From: Deltaproteobacteria bacterium tcs-42
GTDB taxonomy: Bacteria; Desulfobacterota; Desulfuromonadia; Desulfuromonadales; Geopsychrobacteraceae
Direction of reading: 5' to 3'
Assembly: GCA_002049545.1 (NCBI GenBank)
Contig: LLYT01000002.1
Span: 1-64,000 of the forward strand
DNA length: 64,000 nt
Part shown: piece after piece, positions 50,111 through 61,175 of the stretch
Position numbering within the stretch: the stretch's first letter is position 1
How the letters are laid out: each line of letters starts with the position of its first letter
The notes under the pieces: model-generated
What the model was told of the DNA's origin: nothing
What the model saw: only the letters and a program-made list of their open reading frames with translations
Databases searched by the model: none
Position numbers and translations under genes: made by a program

Positions 50111-50488
50111 ATGCAAGCTCAAGACAAACTTCTACTTTACGGATTTGCCCTTTTCAGTGTTATCACCTCATTTTTATTTGTCTTCTACGCCGTCACCGTT
50201 AATTTCGACGCTGATGCTTCACAATGGCTGAAAACTTTTTCCTATGTAGCTGGAGGATATGGCCTGTTCAATATTTACATCCTGAGTTGGGCATGGCGGA
50301 CTCAAGCCGCCTGGGCCCCGAAAGTGGATATGGTCATTGCCGCCTGTTTTTTCGGAATCTTTCTCATGGATACTTTCAGGGATGGATTTTCCGGGGGGAT
50401 GACAGCAAGCGGCAGTATCCTTGGATTGGCATTAGTTCTGTTGATCAACTGGTTTGCGATTAAAAAATCGTGTCAACAGGACCATTGA
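50111..50488 (+). CDS. Hypothetical multi-pass membrane protein
   Basis: 125 aa with four hydrophobic segments. Confidence 0.6.
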   Translation: MQAQDKLLLYGFALFSVITSFLFVFYAVTVNFDADASQWLKTFSYVAGGYGLFNIYILSWAWRTQAAWAPKVDMVIAACFFGIFLMDTFRDGFSGGMTASGSILGLALVLLINWFAIKKSCQQDH

Positions 50489-50633
50489 TAAAAACCTGCC
50501 TCCAGTTATTCATTTTTGTATATTTTATTCATCTGCACATACTCCTTGCGCCCGCCTGCTGCCAGGCACTCGATGAGATACAAATTTCTGCTGTTATTTC
50601 AGCAATCTATATGCCATTAAAATAATATTTATT

Positions 50634-50649
50634 TGGCACTTAAATTGCT
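50634..50649 (+). promoter_or_regulatory. Sigma-54 promoter
   Basis: TGGCAC-ttaaa-TTGCT, perfect match to TGGCAC-N5-TTGCW; 62 bp before ATG of the glycyl radical enzyme. Confidence 0.85.
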
Positions 50650-50710
50650 ATAAAATCGTAACAGAAAGAAAACTGGAATTTTGCTCGCTGGTTGGTGAAA
50701 GGAAGCAACA

Positions 50711-53167
50711 ATGGAAAGCAACGATAAAATCAAATCCCTGCCGGAACGTGGCCCTGCGTGTGAGGGAAACTTCTACCCCGAGAAACATCAAAGCGAAAGG
50801 CCGGGGATGAATCAACGCATTCAGCGTCTACGCAACCTGAGCGTTGCAACCAAACCAACTCTGTCGATTGAACGTGCCCTTCATGAAACGGCCTTCTACA
50901 AAGAGAATTACGGTCAACATTCGATTCCGATGTTGCGCGCGCTGAATTTCCTCGATCATTATCAGAAGAAAACCCTTTACCTCGGCGACGATGAGTTAAT
51001 TGTCGGAGAACGCGGCCCGACACCGAAAGCCGTCCCAACCTTCCCTGAATTGACCTGCCACAGTGTTGATGATTTTCACGTGCTCAATACTCGTGATCAA
51101 CAACGCTATACCATCAGTCAGGAGGATATCGAGATTTATGCCAAAGAGGTGATCCCCTACTGGCAGGGGAAAACCATCCGCGAACGGATTTTCAATCACG
51201 TCCCCCGGGAATGGCAAATGGCCTACGACGCCGGTCTGTTTACCGAATTCATGGAGCAGCGAGCACCAGGTCATACCGCCCTTGACGGACAGATTTATCG
51301 TCAGGGCATGGTCGATTTTAAAAAGCAGATCGCCGCCGAAATTGCCGCCCTTGATTATCTGAACGATCCAGAAGCGACCGACAAAGCCGAAGAACTAAAA
51401 GCGATGGATGTCTCCTGCGATGCCGTGATTGTCTTTGCCGAACGCCATGCCGAATTGGCCGAAAACCTGGCTGAACAGGAGAGTGATCCACAACGTATTG
51501 CCGAATTGTTGAAGATAGCTGAAACCTGCCGTTGGGTTCCGGCCAATGCACCCCGGACCTTCCAGGAAGCGATTCAAATGTACTGGTTCGTCCATCTGGG
51601 AACCATCACCGAACTGAACGGCTGGGATGCCATGAATCCGGGGCACCTCGATCAACACCTGGCACCATTTTATGCAGCAGAGATTGCCGCGGGGACCTTG
51701 ACCCGCGAACAGGCCAAAGAACTCCTCTGCTGCTTCTGGATCAAAGTCAACAATCACCCCGCCCCACCCAAGGTTGGTATTACTGCGCGTGAAAGCGGCA
51801 CCTATAACGATTTCACCAACATCAACATAGGCGGCATTACCAGTGACGGCAAAGATGGTGTCAGCGACGTTTCCTATATCATGCTTGAGGTGATTGAGGA
51901 ACTGCACATCCTCCAGCCGGGCAGCTCGGTCCACATCAGCAGCAAAACCCCCGACCGTTTTTTGCATGCCGCCGCTAAAGTGATCCGCCAGGGGCACGGT
52001 TATCCATCGATCTTCAATCCAGATATCTACACGGTGGAATTGATGCGCCAGGGAAAATCTCTACAGGATGCGCGGGAAGGTGGATGCAGCGGCTGTATCG
52101 AAGTCGGTGCTTTTGGCAAGGAAGCCTACATTCTGACCGGATACCTGAATGTTCCGAAGATTCTGGAAATTACCCTGAATAATGGAATCGATCCGGTCAG
52201 TGGCAAAAAGGTCGGAATCGAAACCGGCAATCCTTCCGATTTCGAGAGTTACGCAGAACTGTACAAAGCATTTCACAAACAACTCAATTTCATTGTCGAT
52301 ACCAAGGTTCGGGTCAGCAACTACATTGATCGGATGTTCGCCAAGTACGCCCCGGCACCATTCCTTTCAGTGGTCATCAAAGACTGTATCAGCAAAGGAA
52401 AAGATTATTACGACGCCGGTCCGCGCTATAACACCAACTATATCCAGTGCACTGGATTGGGGACCGTCACCGACAGTTTGGCAACCCTGAAAAAACATGT
52501 TTTTGAGGATCGATCTTTCACCATGGAGAAAATCCTCAATGCCGTCGCAAAAGACTTTGAGGGGGAAGAATTCCTGCGCCAGACAATCACCAACAAGACG
52601 CCATTTTTCGGCAATGACAATGACTATGCTGATGATATTGCCTTGCAGATATATCAGGATCTCCTCTGTGCCATCGACGGCAAACCGAATGTCAAAGGCG
52701 AAACGTTCCACCTGAATATGCTTTCAACCACCTGCCACATCTATTTCGGCAAGGTGATGGGAGCCACCCCCAACGGGCGGTTCGCAGGCAAATCGATTTC
52801 CGATGGCACCTCACCCTCGCACGGAGCCGACACCCATGGACCTTCGGCAGTCATACGCTCACTGACCAAACTGGATCAGACCATGTCGGGCGGCACCCTG
52901 CTCAATCAGCGCTTTCTCCCCAGCTTGTTGAAGCGGGATGAAGATATCGTCAAACTTGGACAGCTGATTCGCAGCTATTTCACCCTTGGTGGGCACCATA
53001 TTCAATTCAATATCGTCGATACAGCCACCCTTTATGCCGCTCAGGAGAATCCAGAGGATTACAAAGATCTGCTGGTACGAATGGCGGGGTACAGTGATTA
53101 TTTCAACGATATGAATGGCGATCTACAACAGGAAGTGATCGAGCGAACGGAGAATGAGGCATTTTAA
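50711..53167 (+). CDS. hypD: Glycyl radical enzyme, probable trans-4-hydroxy-L-proline dehydratase
   Basis: Active-site GGCSGCIEVGAFGKEAYILTGYLNVPKILEITLNNGIDPVSGKKVG; glycyl loop VRMAGYSDYF near C-terminus; recalled similarity to HypD family. Confidence 0.8.
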   Translation: MESNDKIKSLPERGPACEGNFYPEKHQSERPGMNQRIQRLRNLSVATKPTLSIERALHETAFYKENYGQHSIPMLRALNFLDHYQKKTLYLGDDELIVGERGPTPKAVPTFPELTCHSVDDFHVLNTRDQQRYTISQEDIEIYAKEVIPYWQGKTIRERIFNHVPREWQMAYDAGLFTEFMEQRAPGHTALDGQIYRQGMVDFKKQIAAEIAALDYLNDPEATDKAEELKAMDVSCDAVIVFAERHAELAENLAEQESDPQRIAELLKIAETCRWVPANAPRTFQEAIQMYWFVHLGTITELNGWDAMNPGHLDQHLAPFYAAEIAAGTLTREQAKELLCCFWIKVNNHPAPPKVGITARESGTYNDFTNINIGGITSDGKDGVSDVSYIMLEVIEELHILQPGSSVHISSKTPDRFLHAAAKVIRQGHGYPSIFNPDIYTVELMRQGKSLQDAREGGCSGCIEVGAFGKEAYILTGYLNVPKILEITLNNGIDPVSGKKVGIETGNPSDFESYAELYKAFHKQLNFIVDTKVRVSNYIDRMFAKYAPAPFLSVVIKDCISKGKDYYDAGPRYNTNYIQCTGLGTVTDSLATLKKHVFEDRSFTMEKILNAVAKDFEGEEFLRQTITNKTPFFGNDNDYADDIALQIYQDLLCAIDGKPNVKGETFHLNMLSTTCHIYFGKVMGATPNGRFAGKSISDGTSPSHGADTHGPSAVIRSLTKLDQTMSGGTLLNQRFLPSLLKRDEDIVKLGQLIRSYFTLGGHHIQFNIVDTATLYAAQENPEDYKDLLVRMAGYSDYFNDMNGDLQQEVIERTENEAF

Positions 53168-53195
53168 CTAAAACCAATATAGACCAGGAAAATCC

Positions 53196-53356
53196 TTTAA
53201 CGGAGAGACGCTGAGATGGAGAGCAGAGCTTAAAACCTTGCTTTGGTTTTAAAACCTTAAAATGACTTTGAACTGTTTTTCTCCGCACTTCTGTGCCTCT
53301 CGGTTAAAAGTTTCGATCTCTGCTCTTCTTGGTGTCCTTGGTGTCTTGGTGGCTAA
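53196..53356. repeat. Palindromic intergenic repeat, TTTAACGGAGAG family copy 2
   Basis: TTTAACGGAGAGACGC ... CTGTGCCTCTCGGTTAAAAG ... TCTTGGTGTCCTTGGTGTCTTGGTGGC. Confidence 0.7.
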
Positions 53357-53381
53357 CATAAATTTCAGGTCGTGCTAATTC

Positions 53382-54290
53382 ATGAAACAACCTCTGATCT
53401 TCGACATCAAACGCTACGCCATCAACGATGGTCCCGGCATCCGTATCACCATTTTTTTCAAAGGCTGCCCCCTCTCCTGTATCTGGTGTCACAACCCCGA
53501 AAGCATCTCGACAAAACCACAAAAAATGGTCAACCAGGACAAATGTATCGGTTGTGGGGAATGTGTCAAGGCTTGCCCGAACCATGCCTGCACCTTGACT
53601 GCCGAAGGAATCATCACCGACCCGAAGCGTTGTGATTTGAGTGGTCAATGTGCGCGGGTCTGCCCAACTCTGGCGACAGAAATTTCCGGAGAATATAAAT
53701 CGATACCGGAACTACTCGAGACCATCGAAACAGAACGGACCCTGTTCGACCAGTCGGGAGGTGGAGTAACTTTTTCGGGGGGGGAGCCACTGCTTTTTCC
53801 CGAATACTTGACTGAGGTTCTGGACCTTTGCGGCACACGGCAAATTCATCGCACCATCGACACCAGCGGTCTGGCGACAGCCGAAATCGTCCTAGAATTT
53901 GCCAGGCGAACCGACCTGTTCCTTTACGATTTAAAACTGATCGATTCGGCCAGGCACAAAGAATATACCGGTGTCGGCAATGAACTGATCCTTTCCAACC
54001 TGATCGCCCTTGCCGAAACCGGGGCAGACATCCAGATCCGCATCCCCCTGATCAAAGGGGTCAATTCTGATCCGGAAAACCTGGCGGCGACAGCAGCCTT
54101 TGTCGCCAGCCTGGCGGGTGAGAAAAAAAGTATCAACCTTCTCCCTTATCATGATATAGCCAGTCATAAATATCAAAAACTCGGTAAAAACTATGCTGTC
54201 GATAACCTCCAAGAGCCAGATAGCCTTGACCTGCAACAGGCTATTGAGTGCTTTACTGCACACGATCTGTTAACCATTGTCGGTGGCTGA
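53382..54290 (+). CDS. Glycyl-radical enzyme activating protein (radical SAM)
   Basis: GPGIRITIFFKGCPLSCIWCHNPES; ferredoxin-like CIGCGECVKACPNHAC; VTFSGGEPLL. Confidence 0.93.
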   Translation: MKQPLIFDIKRYAINDGPGIRITIFFKGCPLSCIWCHNPESISTKPQKMVNQDKCIGCGECVKACPNHACTLTAEGIITDPKRCDLSGQCARVCPTLATEISGEYKSIPELLETIETERTLFDQSGGGVTFSGGEPLLFPEYLTEVLDLCGTRQIHRTIDTSGLATAEIVLEFARRTDLFLYDLKLIDSARHKEYTGVGNELILSNLIALAETGADIQIRIPLIKGVNSDPENLAATAAFVASLAGEKKSINLLPYHDIASHKYQKLGKNYAVDNLQEPDSLDLQQAIECFTAHDLLTIVGG

Positions 54291-54301
54291 AATACAACTT
54301 C

Positions 54302-55636
54302 ATGAATAATTCTAGACCCCTTAGCTACGGACAAATTTTCCGCTTCTGGCTGCCACTCGCCGCAACCTGGCTGATGATGTCTGTTGAAGGCCCGTTTCTG
54401 GCAGCAGTGATTGCTCGTCTGGCTGCCGAAAAAGTCAACCTGGCTGCATACGGTGTCGCCTACGCCTTCGCCTTGATTGCTGAATCTCCCATTATTATGT
54501 TGATGAGTGCCAGCACGGCACTGTGTCGTGATCGGGACAGCTATCGTAAATTACGCAACTTTACCCTGATTCTCAATATAAGCGTGACCCTGCTCCTGGC
54601 GATATTTCTGCTGCCACCCATTTTCAACCTGGTCATCCTCCGCTTAATCGGCCTGCCCGCTGAAATCGCAAACCTGATTCATATGGCTCTGGTGTTTCTC
54701 CTCCCCTGGCCGGGAGCGATTGGCTTTCGCCGCTTTTACCAGGGGATACTGATCGCCAGACATCAAACCAAACGGATTACTGTTTCTACCCTGGCACGCC
54801 TGATCACCATGTCGGGCTTTGCCTTGATCCTCTTTTTTTACAGTTCTCTACCGGGAGCCATCATTGGCGCCATTTCCCTTGCTGGCGGTGTTGTTTCTGA
54901 AGCACTGCTGACCCGCTTTCTGGCAGGCCACGCCATCAGCGAAGTTCTGCGCATAGAGTCTGAATCTCAACAACTGAGCTATCGGGAAATATGGGATTAT
55001 TATCTCCCCCTGGCACTGACCCCTTTCATTGCTCTCTCGATTCATCCACTGGTTACTTTTTTTCTTGGCAAGAGCCGCGACCCCCTTGAATCTCTGGCCG
55101 TCATGCCGGTTATCTTTGGATTAACTTTTGTCTTCCGGGCGATCGGCCTCTCTTATCAGGAAGTGGCGATTGCGCTGCTGGGAGAAGATCGGGACAACTA
55201 TGTCAAAGTCCGAAATTTTGCCGTTATTCTGGGGCTATCGACATCAGCATGTCTCTCGTTGATTGCCTTTACCCCCTTAAGCAGATTCTGGTTTCAGAAC
55301 CTTTCCGGCCTCAATGAACTATTGACCAACTTTGCCTCCTGGCCACTGCAGATCATGGCAATTTTCCCAGCGTTAACAGTCATGATTTGCTTTCAGCGTT
55401 CGGTTCTGATTGTCAGCCGCTTGACCAAACCGATTTCTATTTCGACTGCAATCGAAGCACTTGGAATCTTTGCGGTTTTACTTCTGGCAATGTTATACCT
55501 CCCCCTTGCGGGTGCCGTCGCAGCATCAATCGCTTATGTGACCGGACGCCTGCTGGCTATAGCTGCACTGCAGCGCCCTCTCACAACCCAACTGGAACAA
55601 CTCACCGGTCAGAAAGAGTCCCGAGATCATGAATAA
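54302..55636 (+). CDS. MATE-like multi-pass membrane protein
   Basis: 444 aa, ~12 hydrophobic segments, FRFWLPLAATWLMMSVEGPFLAAVIARL. Confidence 0.65.
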   Translation: MNNSRPLSYGQIFRFWLPLAATWLMMSVEGPFLAAVIARLAAEKVNLAAYGVAYAFALIAESPIIMLMSASTALCRDRDSYRKLRNFTLILNISVTLLLAIFLLPPIFNLVILRLIGLPAEIANLIHMALVFLLPWPGAIGFRRFYQGILIARHQTKRITVSTLARLITMSGFALILFFYSSLPGAIIGAISLAGGVVSEALLTRFLAGHAISEVLRIESESQQLSYREIWDYYLPLALTPFIALSIHPLVTFFLGKSRDPLESLAVMPVIFGLTFVFRAIGLSYQEVAIALLGEDRDNYVKVRNFAVILGLSTSACLSLIAFTPLSRFWFQNLSGLNELLTNFASWPLQIMAIFPALTVMICFQRSVLIVSRLTKPISISTAIEALGIFAVLLLAMLYLPLAGAVAASIAYVTGRLLAIAALQRPLTTQLEQLTGQKESRDHE

Positions 55637-55775
55637 GCAGCAACAAGGAACAAACACCGCCGTCGCAAAAACCGACGTGGCCGTTGCCACCATCATCGGT
55701 ATCGGTCTGATCTTTGCCGGGTTGGTTGTACTGATGGACAAGGGTCGCAGCAGAGCCTGCGAAATCACGACATGA
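55629..55775 (+). CDS. 48-aa small membrane protein (not in ORF track)
   Basis: MNKQQQGTNTAVAKTDVAVATIIGIGLIFAGLVVLMDKGRSRACEITT; overlaps upstream stop by 8 nt and downstream start by ATGA. Confidence 0.55.
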   Translation: MNKQQQGTNTAVAKTDVAVATIIGIGLIFAGLVVLMDKGRSRACEITT

Positions 55776-56644
55776 ACAGCCAAAGACAAGCCATCTTTTA
55801 CGGTCTTGGTGCCGTCCTGCTCTGGTCGACGGTGGCGACAGCTTTTAAATTATCACTCCGGCATTTTAGCCCCATCGAGCTGCTCCTCTATTCCGGTTCC
55901 TTTTCAACGCTGCTACTTGGAGTCATTCTCCTCTATCAGGGGAAATTTCGGCTGGCCTTTCAATGCAGTCGCCGTGAATACCTGTTATCAATTTTCCTCG
56001 GCCTACTCAGCCCGTTTCTCTATTACCTGATACTGTTCAAGGCATATGATCTACTGCCGGCACAGCAGGCTCAGCCGCTTAATTACACCTGGGCGATCAC
56101 CCTTTCACTGCTGGCGGTCCCATTACTGAAACAGAAGATTCGTTGGCAACAATGGCTGGCACTGGTGGTGAGTTATTCTGGAGTGGTTGTTATTTCAACC
56201 GAAGGGAGCCCCTTCAGCCTCCAGTTTACCGACCCCTCAGGGGTGGCTCTGGCTTTGATCAGCACTGTCGTCTGGTCACTCTACTGGATCTACAATACCC
56301 GCGACAGACGTGATCCGGTCGTCGGGTTGTTTGTCAATTTTCTCTGTAGTTTTCCGTTTGTACTCGGCTATTATCTGCTGACCACGGAGGTGCGGATACC
56401 GCCTTTGAACGGCCTGCTCGGGGCGGCTTACGTCGGGATTTTTGAAATGGGGCTCTGTTTTGTCCTCTGGCTGATGGCAATGAAACTGACTGACAATACC
56501 GCCAGGATCAGTAATTTGATCTTTCTTTCACCTTTTCTTTCCCTGTTTTTTATCCATTTTCTGGTTGGAGAAGAAATTTTGACCGCTACTTTTATCGGTC
56601 TGTTTCTGATTATTGCGGGTCTGTTCTGTCAACGAATCAAATAA
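55772..56644 (+). CDS. EamA/DMT-family transporter
   Basis: YGLGAVLLWSTVATAFKLSLRHFSPIELLLYSG; two EamA halves. Confidence 0.9.
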   Translation: MNSQRQAIFYGLGAVLLWSTVATAFKLSLRHFSPIELLLYSGSFSTLLLGVILLYQGKFRLAFQCSRREYLLSIFLGLLSPFLYYLILFKAYDLLPAQQAQPLNYTWAITLSLLAVPLLKQKIRWQQWLALVVSYSGVVVISTEGSPFSLQFTDPSGVALALISTVVWSLYWIYNTRDRRDPVVGLFVNFLCSFPFVLGYYLLTTEVRIPPLNGLLGAAYVGIFEMGLCFVLWLMAMKLTDNTARISNLIFLSPFLSLFFIHFLVGEEILTATFIGLFLIIAGLFCQRIK

Positions 56645-56649
56645 TAACA

Positions 56650-57336
56650 TCAGGCCAGACCGAATCCCCAAAGGAGGCCGATAGCCACAAAAATAGCAGG
56701 GAGCAAATTACCGACCGGCAGACGTTTTATCCCCATCACATCGAAGGAGATTGCAACAATCAACAATCCCCCAACGGCATTCATCTCGGTAATCACCGGT
56801 TCGGTCAAAATTGTCTGCGCCAGCTCTGCAACCAGAGTGATACTCCCCTGATAAAGGAGTAGCGGGATAACAGAAAAAATAACCCCGATCCCAAGGGTGG
56901 AGGTCAAAGCGATGGCTGCAACACCATCAAGAGCCGACTTCGCATAGAGAATCGTCGGCTTATCACCCAGGCCATCCTGTAATGCACCCATAATAGCCAA
57001 GGCACCAACGCAGAACAGCAGGCTCGAGGTCACAAAACCTTCGGCGACCGATCCTGACCCGGAAAAACGTTTTTGCAACCCTGAACCGAACGCCTCGAGC
57101 CGCCTCTCAATCCCGATCAATTCACCAATCAAACCACCCAGGATCAAACTGCCGATAACAATCATCAACTGCTGACTTTTCAGTGTTAACTGTAAACCGA
57201 TCAATAGAACCGCCAGGCCAAGCCCGGCCATCAGAGTTTGACGCATTTGTTTCGACACAAAACGACCGCACCAGCGCCCGATTAAACTGCCGATGATGAC
57301 AGCAGTCATATTAACCAGCGTTCCCAGCAATAACAT
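56650..57336 (-). CDS. DUF554 membrane protein
   Basis: LLGTLVNMTAVIIGSLIGRWCGRFVSKQMRQTLMAGLGLAVLLIGLQ. Confidence 0.82.
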   Translation of the reverse strand: MLLLGTLVNMTAVIIGSLIGRWCGRFVSKQMRQTLMAGLGLAVLLIGLQLTLKSQQLMIVIGSLILGGLIGELIGIERRLEAFGSGLQKRFSGSGSVAEGFVTSSLLFCVGALAIMGALQDGLGDKPTILYAKSALDGVAAIALTSTLGIGVIFSVIPLLLYQGSITLVAELAQTILTEPVITEMNAVGGLLIVAISFDVMGIKRLPVGNLLPAIFVAIGLLWGFGLA

Positions 57337-57576
57337 AGATATCCAGAATAAAGGGGTAAGAACCAGCGAGCCGAAGATTATCACATCCCGACACCACGGT
57401 TCAATCGACAAGAAGCTACGGGTAAGTGAGTACTCACTTGAGCCCGAAGAGAGTAGGTACGAGCTCAAATAAACAACCATCTATGCTCAATCCCCCACCA
57501 GTTACCCCCTTGTACCTATTTTTTATCCCTGCAATTCCAACAATCTAGAGAGATCATTTATTTTTTTTGCAAACAA

Positions 57577-57592
57577 TGGTGCCCTTCTTGCT
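57577..57592 (+). promoter_or_regulatory. Candidate sigma-54 promoter (weaker)
   Basis: TGGTGC-ccttc-TTGCT with correct GG/GC spacing, ~100 bp before gdhA ATG. Confidence 0.55.
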
Positions 57593-57654
57593 TTACCAAA
57601 CAAATCTCAACCCGATCTATCACGCAATCAATCTATTTGTGTCTATTTTTTTAG

Positions 57655-59040
<1,386 letters not shown>

Positions 59041-59061
59041 TCCATAGTTTCAACGCTGCAC

Positions 59062-59095
59062 AAAAAAGCCCCCGGTTTATGACCAGGGGCTTTTT
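59062..59095. terminator. Rho-independent terminator after gdhA
   Basis: AAAAAAGCCCCCGGT-ttatg-ACCAGGGGCTTTTT. Confidence 0.85.
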
Positions 59096-59246
59096 GTGTC
59101 ACAGCAAGGTGATATGAAGTCGTTCGGGGCAGAGATAATTTTGACCGGCGGGACCATAATGTGGTAGCGGTAACTATCGGATTGGCGGGTTGCGGCAAAA
59201 AACCGGTTGGGGAAATTAATAAATTTTGAAGGATTAATTATCAGCC

Positions 59247-59528
59247 ATGTTTTTTCTGAGAATTACAATTTTTATCATTTTTGGATTGGGAGTTGCTGTC
59301 TACCTTGTCTCAACCAAGATCAGGTCAGAATTCATGGATACCGGTGAAGAGATTATCCCCCTGTTCCGTGGATCCAATGTCGAATTCAAGGCCTTTTGCA
59401 AAAACCCTCCAACGCAATATGCCTCCAATTTATTAAAGCTAAAAAAGAAACTTTCAATGGCACTAACGATTGCTGTCATTGCTTTTTTGCTCGCTATGTT
59501 AGCAGTCGTTTTGGTACAGCTAGCATGA
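59247..59528 (+). CDS. Hypothetical protein with two hydrophobic segments
   Basis: MFFLRITIFIIFGLGVAVYLVST...LTIAVIAFLLAMLAVVLVQLA. Confidence 0.5.
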   Translation: MFFLRITIFIIFGLGVAVYLVSTKIRSEFMDTGEEIIPLFRGSNVEFKAFCKNPPTQYASNLLKLKKKLSMALTIAVIAFLLAMLAVVLVQLA

Positions 59529-59636
59529 CACAACACTAGAAGGCTATGAACGGAAACCAAAGCATTGCCTGAAACTGCGGACCCGCCTTTAACATTTTTT
59601 TTTGCGACGTCAGCAACTTTAAAGCTTACGTCATAT

Positions 59637-60848
59637 TTATTTCACCGCTGTCAGGATATACACCGGATCGTAAGCTTCAAATAGCTTGTAATTCGAGTGA
59701 GGACGGGTTCTGGCAATATTAACTGTAACAACTTCAACTTCATAACCGGCATTACCAAAATACTCATTCGCTGAAGTCAGAGTATCAAGCGTACTGGCAT
59801 TCAAGACAATTCTTCCGCCGACCGCAAGGCGCTGATCTACGGTATCGAGAATATCCCAGAGCCTGCCACCACTACCGCCGATAAAGACACAATCGGGGTC
59901 GGGTAACTCCTCCAGACAGTCAGGGGCATCGCCTTCGATTAAAGCAACATTACGGGTGTTGAATTTCTGCAGATTCTCCTTGATAAACTGACGACATTCC
60001 TCGTTACGTTCGATGGCAAAAATCCGCCCGTCGGGCAACAGATGGTCTGCTTCAATACAGATCGACCCGGAACCAGCGCCGATATCCCAAAGACACATAT
60101 CGTGACGTAATTTCAGCTTGGCCAGTGTGACAACCCGCACTTCTTCCTTGGTGATCAGCTTTTTAATGCTGACAAATTTATCGTCAGGAATACCAAAGGT
60201 CGGAACATACTGCTGTACATCGTCCTCATATTCTTTGAGCAGAATCATAACATTGAGGCGGGCAACGTCGAGCTCAAGCAACCCTTTAACATCGGTCACA
60301 CGGATTTTTTCTGCATCGGTGCCAAGATTCTCGCAGAGATAAGCTTTATAGCCGCCACGATTCCGACTGAGCAACTCCCTGCCAATCGCTCCGGGAGTAT
60401 TGATGTCATCGGTCAGGATAGCGGCTTTATCGTTGGCAGTGATACGGTCAACAACGTCTTTCAATGCCCGGCCATGGACAGAAACAAAAACCGAATCGTC
60501 CCAGGGTTCACGAATTTTTGCAAAAGCGTACTGCACCGAAGTCACATTGGGAAGGAACTCTATCAGTTCATCGGCAAGATTGCGTAGTAGATAGCGCCCC
60601 AGCCCAAAAAACAGAGGGTCCCCCGAAGCAAGAACCACCACGCGACCGTCGTAGTCCTGCAAACGATCAACCATCGCCGCCATATTGCTATCGGTCAGTG
60701 CAAATTTCTCACCCGAAAAATCGGGAAACAACTGCAGCAAGCGCTGTGCCCCGAACAGAAGTTCACTTTGATTAATCAGTTCAAGTGCATGCGGCGTAAA
60801 CCCTTCATGACCCGCAATTCCGGCACCGATAACATGAATTGATTTCAT
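59637..60848 (-). CDS. cobL: Bifunctional precorrin-6Y methyltransferase (CbiE-CbiT/CobL)
   Basis: IHVIGAGIAGHEGFTPHALELI; LASGDPLFFGLGRYLL; LWDIGAGSGSICIEADHLLPDGRIFAIERNEE. Confidence 0.93.
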   Translation of the reverse strand: MKSIHVIGAGIAGHEGFTPHALELINQSELLFGAQRLLQLFPDFSGEKFALTDSNMAAMVDRLQDYDGRVVVLASGDPLFFGLGRYLLRNLADELIEFLPNVTSVQYAFAKIREPWDDSVFVSVHGRALKDVVDRITANDKAAILTDDINTPGAIGRELLSRNRGGYKAYLCENLGTDAEKIRVTDVKGLLELDVARLNVMILLKEYEDDVQQYVPTFGIPDDKFVSIKKLITKEEVRVVTLAKLKLRHDMCLWDIGAGSGSICIEADHLLPDGRIFAIERNEECRQFIKENLQKFNTRNVALIEGDAPDCLEELPDPDCVFIGGSGGRLWDILDTVDQRLAVGGRIVLNASTLDTLTSANEYFGNAGYEVEVVTVNIARTRPHSNYKLFEAYDPVYILTAVK

Positions 60849-60880
60849 TATTGACTCCCTATTGAAAAATTCAAAAAAAA

Positions 60881-61158
60881 TTTAACGAAGAGAAGAGGAG
60901 GACGCAGAGATCGCCGAGAAAACCATAAAAACTAATTTTATTTTGTAACTATTCACCACCACTACTGACAGGGGCTTGTGGTACCCATGGAAAGGGCGTC
61001 TGTCGCAACGAACGGCGACAGTCGAACGGCCATGGACGGCGCAAAGTGGCCCTTGGAATGGGTGCCTCAAGGCATTGCTGAACAGTTACTTTATTTTTTT
61101 AAAACCCCAAAACAGCTTTTTTGATTTTCTCTGCTTCTCTGCGCCTCTCAGTTAAAAA
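60881..61158. repeat. Palindromic intergenic repeat, TTTAACGGAGAG family copy 3, interrupted by a MITE
   Basis: tttaacgaagagaagaggaggacgcagagatcgccgagaaaac ... gattttctctgcttctctgcgcctctcagttaaaaa. Confidence 0.7.
60945..61089 (-). mobile_element. 145-bp MITE, copy 2
   Basis: Ends GTAACTATTCA / TGAACAGTTAC; flanked by 8-bp TTTATTTT at 60937-60944 and 61090-61097. Confidence 0.87.
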
Positions 61159-61175
61159 TGCTTTTAGAGTTATTT

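Noticed and set aside
50711-53167. Choline TMA-lyase, isethionate lyase, glycerol dehydratase or pyruvate formate-lyase as identity of the glycyl radical enzyme
   Set aside because: The active-site neighbourhood (GCSGCIEVGAFGKEAYILTGYLNVPKILEITLNNGIDP) fits HypD better than those families as I recall them, and no microcompartment, sulfonate or alcohol-processing genes are adjacent. Phylogeny is still needed.
59527-59539. gacacaacactag as a remnant of the 4751-4917 element end
   Set aside because: Only 13 bp with a mismatch and no supporting inner sequence.
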